A stretch of DNA of 64,000 nt from Ulvibacter sp. MAR_2010_11 (GTDB lineage Bacteria; Bacteroidota; Bacteroidia; Flavobacteriales; Flavobacteriaceae). Location of the stretch: positions 2,165,501 to 2,229,500 of the forward strand of contig NZ_PHTY01000001.1 of NCBI RefSeq assembly GCF_002813135.1, read 5' to 3'. Below the pieces are notes generated by a model. It was given only the letters and a program-made list of their open reading frames with translations, searched no databases and had not been told where the DNA came from. A program made the position numbers and the translations under genes. Shown in pieces: positions 25,616 through 33,230 of the stretch (the first letter of the stretch is position 1; the number at the start of each line of letters is the position of its first letter).

Positions 25616-26149
25616 TTAACCCAGAACCATAGTTCTAAGATCCTGAATACAATTTCTGTTTCGTGTTTTTAAGGTTCCTAATGGAATTTTTAATGTTTCG
25701 GCCGCTTCCACCTGCGTATACCCTTTAAAAAAGAGTAGGTCAATAATTTTAATACAGGCAGGCTTTAATGCATCGACAAACTTTTTAATTCCTATGGCAT
25801 TTGTCCTTTGGTTTAAACTATCACTTCCAGCCAGAATATCTACGAAATTTGAAGTACTTAGGTTTTTCTTGGTGTTCTTATATGCTTTGGATCGAATTTT
25901 ATCTATTGCGGCGTTTCGTGCGATGTTAAGTAGCCAGGTAAAAAATCGGCCTTTATCGATGTCGTAAGAGGATGAATTGTCCCAGACCTTAATAAACACA
26001 TCTTGAAGGACCTCCTCGGCAATATCACTGTCTAAAACAATACTATAAATAACACCATAAATCGCTTCAGAATACATCGAATAAATTTTCGAAAATGCCT
26101 TTTCATTACGCTGCTGCATTTCAAGAATTAAAGCATTGGGTTGTTCCAT
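25616..26149 (-). CDS. ECF RNA polymerase sigma factor, SigK-like
   Basis: From ATG 26149 the product has 177 residues. Region 2 includes IAEEVLQDVFIKVWDNSSSYD and RFFTWLLNIARNAAIDKIRS, and region 4 is a helix-turn-helix, YTQVEAAETLKIPLGTLKTR. This pattern resembles the SigK group that pairs with RskA anti-sigma factors, and the RskA-like gene follows directly. It is distinct from the ECF factor at 10238-10732, which has a different region 4. An upstream start at 26194 only adds an unconserved 15 residues. The upstream gap to 26353 contains the divergent M36 peptidase promoter region, in which I see no firm consensus. Confidence 0.94.
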   Translation of the reverse strand: MEQPNALILEMQQRNEKAFSKIYSMYSEAIYGVIYSIVLDSDIAEEVLQDVFIKVWDNSSSYDIDKGRFFTWLLNIARNAAIDKIRSKAYKNTKKNLSTSNFVDILAGSDSLNQRTNAIGIKKFVDALKPACIKIIDLLFFKGYTQVEAAETLKIPLGTLKTRNRNCIQDLRTMVLG

Positions 26150-26352
26150 ATCGTTTTTTATTGAACTGCTAAAGTACTGAAAAAGAATTTGCACATGTGG
26201 GATTTTAACTTTCTTACTTTTAAAGTTTTATGCCCCTCTTTGAATGTTAAATTTAATATATGTCCCGCTAAAAGTTTGGCAACTAGACATATTTTAATAG
26301 ATTTACTAAAATATAATGACCTACTTATTACTAACCTTTAATATTTAACTAG

Positions 26353-29300
26353 ATGAAAAAAATTACCTTCCGGTTGTTTTTAGGGCTTGTCTTTGTCTTT
26401 GCGGGACAAATTATGGCGCAAAAAACTACCCAAAGTATTGATGACCAACTTCAACAATTGCGTGAAAACAGTAAAATTACGCAGGAAGATGTTAAATGGG
26501 AAATTACCAATGAGACTGTGAGTCGTGTTGGTAATGTAAGCCATATCTATTACCGTCAAACATTAAACGGATTACAAATTTACGGTACCGAATCAGGCGT
26601 GCATACACTTCCTAACGGAAAGGTGATTTCTGCAAGCAATCATTTTATAAACAATGCTGTTAATAGAGCCGTTGGATCTTCAACACCTGCATTAACTGCA
26701 GTCCAGGCGGTGCAATCTGCAGCCAGTCAGTTGAATTACAATATTACCGAAACTCTTTCCGTAATTAGTAAGAAAAAAGGAGTGAGTCAGGAATCACTTA
26801 TTAGTGATGGAGGGATATCTTTAAGTCCTATTCCTGCCAAATTAATGTATCAATTAAACCAGAACGACGAATTGGTTTTGGTTTGGGATATTTCAATTCA
26901 GGAAAAAAGCCAACAAGACTGGTGGAGTATGCGAGTAGATGCTGCTTCGGGAGTAATTGTTGATAAAGTAAACTGGATGTTGAGTTGTGCCTTCGAACAC
27001 GATCATAGCGACGATGCCGAAGTGATAGATTACAATGCCAATTTATTTGATATTCCTAATTATAACGAACTGGTAGCGAATGCAAATTCCGGATGTAACG
27101 AGTGTTACGAAGTATTTGCGATGCCAATCGAAAGCCCTTATTACGGTTCAAGAACTGTCGAGACATTTGCTTCCAACGCCATCGCGTCTCCTTTTGGATG
27201 GCACGATACAAATGGTGCTGCAGGAGCCGAATTTACGGTAACGCGTGGTAACAACGTAAACGCATACGAAGATGGAAACAATCCCGGGTATCAACCTGAT
27301 GGGGGAGCTTCTCTTTATTTTGTAGGCTATCCATTTAGTCAAATTTATTCGGGTGCGAATCAATATGAGGACGCCGCAATCACCAATCTTTTTTATTGGA
27401 ATAATATTATTCACGATTTGTTATACCAATACGGATTTGATGAAGCGGGAGGAAATTTTCAGGAAAATAATTACGGTAACGGTGGACTTGGGAGTGATTC
27501 GGTAAATGCCGAAGCACAAGATGGATCGGGAACCTGTAATGCAAATTTTGGAACCCCGGCCGATGGTGGAAACCCAACCATGCAAATGTATGTTTGTGGC
27601 GACAAGGATGGTGATTTCGATAATTTGGTAATTGTACATGAATATGGTCATGGAATTTCAAACAGACTCACCGGAGGTCCGGGAGCAGCAGGATGTTTGG
27701 GCAACCAGGAACAAATGGGAGAAGGTTGGAGTGATTTTTACGGAGTTCTTATGAGTATTGAATCCGGAGACACAGGAACCGATGAACGCGGAGTTGGAAC
27801 TTATTTATTTGGACAAGGACCCGGTGGTGCCGGAATACGTCCATATCCTTACACAACAGACATGACGGTTAATCCTCAAACATACGATGATATTAAAACA
27901 GCTGCCGTGCCTCACGGTGTAGGCTCGGTATGGGCAACTATGATGTGGGAAGTTACATGGGCATTAATCGATGAGTACGGATTTGATACCAATTTCTATA
28001 ATTTTACGGGAGATGTTTCATTGGATGCAGGTAATATTCAAGCCTTTGCCTTAGTAACAGAAGCCATGAAATTACAACCATGTAGCCCCGGATTTGTAGA
28101 CGGAAGAGATGCTATTTTTGCGGCAGATCTTGCAATCTATGGTGGCGCAAACGAATGTATTCTTTGGGATGCCTTTGCAAAAAGAGGATTAGGAGTTAGT
28201 GCAGATCAAGGTTCTTCCGCAAGTCGAAGTGACGGTACTGAAGCATTTGATACACCTTCAGGGTTAGCAACCTTTACTGCTCCCGATGATGTTTGTGCAA
28301 ATTCTCCAGTATTAACAGGATTAAGTGGTGGATCTCCTCTAGGAGGCGTTTATAGTGGAACAGGAGTAACCGATGACGGGAATGGAAGTACTTATTCATT
28401 CGATCCAGTCGCTGCGGGTGTTGGACTTCATACAATTACTTACGATGTCCCAGCCGGAGTATGCTCTATTGCTTCTTCTGCTTCCGATGATATTGAAGTA
28501 CTAGCGATTCCTCCCGGACCTGTTACAGTGGATGCAATGGACTTTTGTCCCGGAACTCCGGTAACAGTATCGGCAGTTTTATCAGATCCATTAAATGTAA
28601 TTAGATGGTATGACGCTCCAATAGATGGAACTTTCTTATTTGAAGGTGAAGATTATACATTCAATCCGGTAACTACAACTACAGTGTATGCACAAGAAAC
28701 TCCTCCGGGACCTTTGTCGCAGTTAAAAATATCTGAAACAAGAATTGATACACCCGATACATTCGAATTACAGAATGTTGGACTTGCTGCAGATTATTCA
28801 GGATATACCGTCGCGGTAAGTGACGATTATTCCAATATTAATATTGTAAATTCTATTACCAAGACATTGGGTGCTATGGCGGCCGATTCAGTGGTATTTT
28901 GGGACGATTCTTCGGGATCTGCACAGTATTGGGGGAATAATTTATTCTGGAGTTCAGCAGGTACAGGATGGATTATTGTAATTGATGATACCGGAAATGT
29001 AGTGGATTCATTATTCTGGAACTGGAGCGCAGCTGCTATAAGCGGACTCAACGTGACCATTAACGGATTTAACGTTACGGGTGCCGACTTAGACTGGACC
29101 GGGATAGGAGCATCATTTACAAGTGCATGTCCAGATTCATTCCGAAGACATGACGATACAGATTCGGCCACCGACTGGGCTGTAGGTTGTGAAGCTGCCG
29201 ATTTTGGTGTTGCGAATAGTGATATAAACCTAGGGTTTGATGGTTGTTTAGGAGATCGTTCTCCGGCTACAGCAACTGTAGATGCACTGGCTCCTGTGAT

Positions 29301-29799
29301 AACATGTCCTGCAGATGAAACAGTATCTGTAAATCCGGGTGACCAATATACTTTGCCCGATTACACTGCATTAACTACGGCGACCGATAATTGTACTGCA
29401 TCTCCTGTTATTACTCAGGACCCGGTAGCGGGAACTATGGTAGGTGTAGGAGTAACCGTAGTGACAATGACTGCAACCGATGATTTAGGAAATGCATCAA
29501 GTTGTACCTTTAATGTAACAGTAGATGAGATCTTAGGGGTGTCAGATTCAGAATTAGGGAATCACCTAATCTTGTATCCTAACCCAACTCAAGGTCAGTT
29601 AACATTGATTAACAACACAACAACCGAATTGCTTTCAGCAGTAATTATGGATGTAAATGGTAGATTAATTCAAACAATCAACTTGTCTAATACCGGAGTA
29701 AGCACTGAAATTTCAGTAGAAGCTTTGGCTACAGGGATGTATTTTGTAAAAATTAATACAGCTACAACTAGTATTGTAAAACGAATTGTTAAGCATTAA
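26353..29799 (+). CDS. Secreted M36 (fungalysin) metallopeptidase with HYR domain and T9SS sorting tail
   Basis: The 1148-residue protein has a signal peptide (LFLGLVFVFAGQIMAQ), an FTP/PepSY-like propeptide (about residues 40-215) and an M36 catalytic domain. The zinc site is H429EYGH433, with the third ligand Glu457 in GEGWSDF. After about residue 635 there are immunoglobulin-like and lamin-tail-like segments, then a HYR-type domain (ITCPADETVSVNPGDQ, near 990). The last 80 residues are a T9SS type A sorting domain starting LILYPNPTQGQL and ending IVKRIVKH. It should be secreted through the type IX system, cut free of its propeptide and used to degrade external protein. A perfect terminator follows. 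Confidence 0.95.
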   Translation: MKKITFRLFLGLVFVFAGQIMAQKTTQSIDDQLQQLRENSKITQEDVKWEITNETVSRVGNVSHIYYRQTLNGLQIYGTESGVHTLPNGKVISASNHFINNAVNRAVGSSTPALTAVQAVQSAASQLNYNITETLSVISKKKGVSQESLISDGGISLSPIPAKLMYQLNQNDELVLVWDISIQEKSQQDWWSMRVDAASGVIVDKVNWMLSCAFEHDHSDDAEVIDYNANLFDIPNYNELVANANSGCNECYEVFAMPIESPYYGSRTVETFASNAIASPFGWHDTNGAAGAEFTVTRGNNVNAYEDGNNPGYQPDGGASLYFVGYPFSQIYSGANQYEDAAITNLFYWNNIIHDLLYQYGFDEAGGNFQENNYGNGGLGSDSVNAEAQDGSGTCNANFGTPADGGNPTMQMYVCGDKDGDFDNLVIVHEYGHGISNRLTGGPGAAGCLGNQEQMGEGWSDFYGVLMSIESGDTGTDERGVGTYLFGQGPGGAGIRPYPYTTDMTVNPQTYDDIKTAAVPHGVGSVWATMMWEVTWALIDEYGFDTNFYNFTGDVSLDAGNIQAFALVTEAMKLQPCSPGFVDGRDAIFAADLAIYGGANECILWDAFAKRGLGVSADQGSSASRSDGTEAFDTPSGLATFTAPDDVCANSPVLTGLSGGSPLGGVYSGTGVTDDGNGSTYSFDPVAAGVGLHTITYDVPAGVCSIASSASDDIEVLAIPPGPVTVDAMDFCPGTPVTVSAVLSDPLNVIRWYDAPIDGTFLFEGEDYTFNPVTTTTVYAQETPPGPLSQLKISETRIDTPDTFELQNVGLAADYSGYTVAVSDDYSNINIVNSITKTLGAMAADSVVFWDDSSGSAQYWGNNLFWSSAGTGWIIVIDDTGNVVDSLFWNWSAAAISGLNVTINGFNVTGADLDWTGIGASFTSACPDSFRRHDDTDSATDWAVGCEAADFGVANSDINLGFDGCLGDRSPATATVDALAPVITCPADETVSVNPGDQYTLPDYTALTTATDNCTASPVITQDPVAGTMVGVGVTVVTMTATDDLGNASSCTFNVTVDEILGVSDSELGNHLILYPNPTQGQLTLINNTTTELLSAVIMDVNGRLIQTINLSNTGVSTEISVEALATGMYFVKINTATTSIVKRIVKH

Positions 29800-29820
29800 C
29801 CCTAACATTTAGTAAATTTA

Positions 29821-29855
29821 AAAACCCCTGTCTTTACTTAAAAGACAGGGGTTTT
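29821..29855 (+). terminator. Intrinsic terminator after the M36 peptidase gene
   Basis: A perfect 15-bp stem AAAACCCCTGTCTTT/AAAGACAGGGGTTTT with loop ACTTA lies 21 bp after the stop codon. A and T tracts on both sides allow function in either direction. Confidence 0.94.
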
Positions 29856-29928
29856 CTCATTAAATTGAGCTTCTCAAAAAAAGTTTGGTAGGGTTTTTGT
29901 TTTGTTAGTTGTATACTATATAGGTACT

Positions 29929-30003
29929 ATGATAATGAAACATAAAGTAAACATTAAAATACCTTCTGTGTCCCTAAAAAGAAACATTTTCTATAGCATC
30001 TAA
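29929..30003 (+). CDS. Possible 24-residue basic peptide or part of a small RNA
   Basis: The 339-bp gap 29800-30138 has no ordinary gene. A 24-codon frame starts ATG 29929, has six basic residues (three Lys in MIMKHKVNIKI plus His, then Lys-Arg in SLKRN) and stops at TAA 30003, 4 bp before a very strong hairpin. TTTTTG tracts lie upstream at 29894-29899 and 29901-29904, but no exact TAnnTTTG is present. I do not recognise the peptide. The short frame could occur by chance, so the region may equally encode an untranslated small RNA ending at the hairpin. Confidence 0.25.
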   Translation: MIMKHKVNIKIPSVSLKRNIFYSI

Positions 30004-30007
30004 CTAT

Positions 30008-30046
30008 AAAAGTCCGTCCCCAAGCATTCCTTGGGGACGGACTTTT
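30008..30046. terminator. Orphan 17-bp perfect hairpin, terminator-like in both directions
   Basis: AAAAGTCCGTCCCCAAG and CTTGGGGACGGACTTTT pair perfectly over 17 bp around the loop CATTC, with flanking A and T tracts. The M36 gene and the SOD gene each already have their own terminator nearby, so this hairpin ends neither of them obviously. Confidence 0.9.
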
Positions 30047-30080
30047 TATTGACTATAATTTACAAAGCACACCTATTCGC

Positions 30081-30112
30081 AAAAAAAATAGCCACCCAAA
30101 ATAGGCGGCTAT
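30081..30112 (-). terminator. Intrinsic terminator after the SOD gene
   Basis: Read on the minus strand, ATAGCCGCC pairs with GGTGGCTAT (one G-U pair), followed by eight Ts. It lies 26 bp past the SOD stop codon. Confidence 0.88.
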
Positions 30113-30138
30113 CATACTAATATTAATCTTTTAAATTT

Positions 30139-30723
30139 TTATTGAATAATTCCTCCACAACTCACTCTTCCGCCAGCATCTCCTGTCGGTTGAGTTACAA
30201 AGTCGTCCTCCCCTTGGTGAACGATAATGGCTTTACCAACTATGTTTTTTGTTTCATCATCGCAACCAATACACCATTCGTTGGTTTGCATTGAAATAAA
30301 GCCTTTTCCATCTTCACCGACTTTAAAATTGCCAATGTCCCCTCTATGATACCCTTCAGTAGCACCCCATTTTCCATGTTGTGCAAAGGTTGGATTCCAA
30401 TGTCCTCCTGTTGAGGTGCCATCGGCTGCAGAACAATCGGCTTTTTCATGTATATGTATCGCATGTACCCCGGGAGTTAATCCCTCCAGTGTGGCTTCCA
30501 TTGCAACTGTTCCGTTTACTTCCTTAAAAGCTACGCTTCCCGTAGCATTACTTTCACTTTTAGACTCCATAGTTATGGTCATTCCCTTAGGTGTTTCCTT
30601 CTTTGTTTCTTCAACTACCTCGGTGGAAGTAACATCGTCTTCCTCCATTTTCTTTTTGTCGTCTTTGCAACCAACAAGTAAAATAAGAGATAAGGCCATA
30701 ATGGATAATGCTATTTTTTTCAT
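30139..30723 (-). CDS. sodC: Copper/zinc superoxide dismutase family lipoprotein
   Basis: The 194-residue lipoprotein (LLVGC, Cys19) has an acidic linker of about 30 residues and then a Cu/Zn SOD fold. Copper ligands are HIH in GVHAIHIHEKADC, the bridging and zinc region is GGHWNPTFAQHGKWG and YHRGDIGN, and the late copper histidine lies in AIIVHQGEDD. The two disulfide cysteines are in KADC and GGRVSCGG. It should convert superoxide to hydrogen peroxide and oxygen at the cell surface or in the periplasm. A cysteine pair near the middle (WCIGCDD) is extra. It is a single-gene unit with its own promoter and terminator. Confidence 0.94.
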   Translation of the reverse strand: MKKIALSIMALSLILLVGCKDDKKKMEEDDVTSTEVVEETKKETPKGMTITMESKSESNATGSVAFKEVNGTVAMEATLEGLTPGVHAIHIHEKADCSAADGTSTGGHWNPTFAQHGKWGATEGYHRGDIGNFKVGEDGKGFISMQTNEWCIGCDDETKNIVGKAIIVHQGEDDFVTQPTGDAGGRVSCGGIIQ

Positions 30724-30753
30724 GATTATTGTGTTTTTTAGTTTAGTGATTCT

Positions 30754-30785
30754 TAAAGGTATGATGATTCTTTAGCAATGCCAAA
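30754..30785 (-). promoter_or_regulatory. Candidate promoter of the SOD gene
   Basis: On the minus strand a TTTG (30782-30785) and TACCTTTA (30754-30761) are 20 bp apart, a good fit to the Bacteroidota -33/TAnnTTTG -7 pair with one mismatch. The SOD start codon lies 31 bp downstream. Confidence 0.6.
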
Positions 30786-30806
30786 AAGTTTAGAAAATCT
30801 TAGCAT

Positions 30807-31298
30807 TTACGGTTGTTTCACCAGTTCTTGCTGATCGGTGATGCCGCGTTTTATATTTTCTGAAATTAGTAATGCCTTGTCAATTCTGGTTTGGGAGTTC
30901 TTAAACCGTAGGATGTAATAAATTAATGATCTCTTTTTTCCATCTGTAAAACGGTCAAATAGTTCCGATGCTTCAGGATCACTTTCTAACACAGCCGAAA
31001 GCTCTTCCGGCATTTCCACGCCATACTTTGTTGTGTTTTCAATAAGCTGTAGTTCGAAATAGTCGTTCGCAAACACTCCTAATTCTTTTTGATATCTTTT
31101 TCCGAAGCTCACCATATAATTACCCTCGTATTTGTGTAAAGCGCCGTGAAAAGATATTTGTGCATCCTTAAAAAAGGCCTTTAATTGCACCCGGGTGTGA
31201 CCTTTCTCAACAAAGAAATCTGCGACTGCTTCCGGAATAATTAACCCGTGTGTTCCAACAAGGGTGACTTCAAAACGATCGGAAGTTAAAAGGTTCAT
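30807..31298 (-). CDS. DUF1905/YdeI-type protein
   Basis: This 163-residue protein begins with a DUF1905-like beta-rich half (FEVTLVGTHGLIIPEAVADFFVEKGHTRV). The C-terminal half is the YdeI/OmdA helical segment (EMPEELSAVLESDPEASELFDRFTDGKKRSLIYYI, described in parts). It resembles bacteriocin-protection proteins but has no known reaction. It lies 6 bp after the hydrolase-OsmC gene on the same strand, so they share a transcript. It is one of three YdeI-related genes in this window. Confidence 0.82.
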   Translation of the reverse strand: MNLLTSDRFEVTLVGTHGLIIPEAVADFFVEKGHTRVQLKAFFKDAQISFHGALHKYEGNYMVSFGKRYQKELGVFANDYFELQLIENTTKYGVEMPEELSAVLESDPEASELFDRFTDGKKRSLIYYILRFKNSQTRIDKALLISENIKRGITDQQELVKQP

Positions 31299-31304
31299 CT
31301 AATT

Positions 31305-32516
31305 TTATAATAGTTTCGTAATTATCTGGGTCTCGCTGTGCAAAGTTTTGTGCACAGGACATTTATCGGCTATTTCAAGCAGTTTTTTTAATTGTGTATC
31401 ATCCAGATCACCTTCAACACTAATTTCGCGCTTAAACGTGTCTATTTTAGCTGAAGGGTCATCACATGCTTCACAATCATGGGCATATTCTTTGGCATAA
31501 CTGGTATGGACTTCTACATGCTGGAGATCCCATTTTTTCCGTTTTGCATACATCTGAAGCGTCATAGCAGTACAGGCAGACAATCCCGCAGAAACAAATT
31601 CATACGGATTGGGCCCGAAGTTATTTCCGCCTACACTCTCAGGTTCATCGGCTGTCATATAATGACTACCTACCTTCATTTGAGTTGTAAATCCGTTTTC
31701 CATGTTTAAACTCGCAACTACATCATGTTGTGTGTTTACCGTTGTGGTTTTTGGAATTTCGATATATCGAGACGCCCAACCTGCAATTACGTTACCTGCA
31801 TACAGAGAATCTTCCTTTTTAGAGAGCAAATGATCTGCCCCGTCAAGTGATACAAAGCTTTTTGGATGGTGGGCAGCGATATAAATTTCTTCGGCATTTT
31901 TAATTCCCACAATGGTATCCTGAGGTGAGTGTAAAATTAATATTGCTTTTCGAAGATCTTTTATCACCAGACCTAATGATTGGGATTGTAAATCGTCCAA
32001 AAATTGTTTCTTAATTGTAAAACTTCTTCCTCCAACATTTACCTCGGCAATTCCTTTTTGCTGAATTTCGGGTAAATCCGATTTCAACAGGCGTTGTACG
32101 TGTTCAGGATCACTGGGAGCACCAATAGTGACGACAGCTTTGACCGAAGCAATTTCGGCTGCCGCAAACAAAACGGCAGCGCCACCCAGCGAATGTCCCA
32201 CAAGTAGGGTAGGAGCCTTAAAAAATTCGGATAAATAGTTGGCTGCAGCGACTAAATCTTCCACATTGCCCGAAAAGTTAGTATCGGCAAAATCCCCTTC
32301 ACTTTCGCCCAAACCCGTAAAATCGAAACGAAGTACTCCAATACCTGATGCGGTTAGGGCTCGGCTAATGTTTTTTACGGCGATTAGATTTTTAGTACAG
32401 GTAAAGCAGTGCGCAAAAAGCGCAAAGTTATGTGGAAGGCTGTCAGCGGGTAGTTCTAGAATTCCCGAAAGCATTTGACCTTCCTTGTTTTTAAATGTTA
32501 CCTTTTGCTGTTTCAT
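31305..32516 (-). CDS. Alpha/beta hydrolase-OsmC fusion protein
   Basis: The 403-residue protein has two domains. Residues 1-250 form an alpha/beta hydrolase with nucleophile elbow GHSLGG (Ser at about 108), oxyanion region ALFAHCFTC, an acid near SPQDTIVG and a His in GADHLLS. Residues about 260-403 form an OsmC-like peroxide-reducing domain with Cys in LSACTAMT and Cys in DKCPVHKTL. OsmC proteins reduce organic hydroperoxides using these cysteines; the hydrolase may release or process the substrate. The fusion is a recognised architecture in Bacteroidota and Proteobacteria. It heads a transcript with the DUF1905 gene. Confidence 0.93.
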   Translation of the reverse strand: MKQQKVTFKNKEGQMLSGILELPADSLPHNFALFAHCFTCTKNLIAVKNISRALTASGIGVLRFDFTGLGESEGDFADTNFSGNVEDLVAAANYLSEFFKAPTLLVGHSLGGAAVLFAAAEIASVKAVVTIGAPSDPEHVQRLLKSDLPEIQQKGIAEVNVGGRSFTIKKQFLDDLQSQSLGLVIKDLRKAILILHSPQDTIVGIKNAEEIYIAAHHPKSFVSLDGADHLLSKKEDSLYAGNVIAGWASRYIEIPKTTTVNTQHDVVASLNMENGFTTQMKVGSHYMTADEPESVGGNNFGPNPYEFVSAGLSACTAMTLQMYAKRKKWDLQHVEVHTSYAKEYAHDCEACDDPSAKIDTFKREISVEGDLDDTQLKKLLEIADKCPVHKTLHSETQIITKLL

Positions 32517-32519
32517 TTT

Positions 32520-33215
32520 TTATCCCTTTTCTATCGCTTTCTTTCGTAAGTCGGTATTGATATTTAAAACTAACTGTAAACGGTCATAACTGCGTCCTGT
32601 AAAATGTATTTTCATATATCCGACCTGAATTTTTATGTTTTGAGAACATTTATATCCCAAAGTACCGGTTAATCTATTTTGATTAAAAATGGGTTCTTGC
32701 AGATTAATAAATACCTCATCGAACCCTTGTAAAAACCAATTATCATTTATGGGATACGTTATTTGTAAGCGACCTCTTATTCTGTGTTCAGTGAGGCTCT
32801 GCAAGGGTTTTTCGATAAATCGATGCTCTAACCGATAGCGATTTTGCAAAGTAAACTTCCCTAATTTGCCAGTATGTGTAAATTGTTCAAAGACCCTATT
32901 TTCACGAGTATTTTCTTCTTCCTGAGTATCGGTGAAAGAAGAGTCGCCATTAAAGTACCCATAGCCAATACTGGCTTGGGCATTTTCTAGAAAATGATAA
33001 TCTAAAGACGTTAGGGCCCAAAATTGTTCAAAGTTGGAGGTTACTTCATATAAGTTACACTGGATTTCGGTATACATACTCAGTTTATCACTTAAGGTAT
33101 GTGTACCCGTTAAAATATACCAGGCTCCCAAATGTCCTTCTCCCGAATCTTGAGCGATACTCCTGGTCATTCCGCTAATAAGGATTATGCAAAGAAAAAC
33201 AAATTGTTTCAGCAT
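32520..33215 (-). CDS. DUF2490 domain-containing protein
   Basis: The 231-residue protein has a signal peptide (FVFLCIILISGMTRSIAQ) and a beta-strand-rich body with alternating aromatic and polar residues (AQASIGYGYFNGDSSF, GKFTLQNRYRLEHRFIE). This pattern fits the DUF2490 family, small outer-membrane beta-barrel-like proteins. The C-terminus ends KAIEKG. It lies 3 bp before the stop of the hydrolase-OsmC gene unit and 15 bp after the S9 peptidase gene on the same strand. A porin-like role is plausible but not shown. Confidence 0.83.
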   Translation of the reverse strand: MLKQFVFLCIILISGMTRSIAQDSGEGHLGAWYILTGTHTLSDKLSMYTEIQCNLYEVTSNFEQFWALTSLDYHFLENAQASIGYGYFNGDSSFTDTQEEENTRENRVFEQFTHTGKLGKFTLQNRYRLEHRFIEKPLQSLTEHRIRGRLQITYPINDNWFLQGFDEVFINLQEPIFNQNRLTGTLGYKCSQNIKIQVGYMKIHFTGRSYDRLQLVLNINTDLRKKAIEKG

Positions 33216-33230
33216 ACTAAAAAGGATTGA

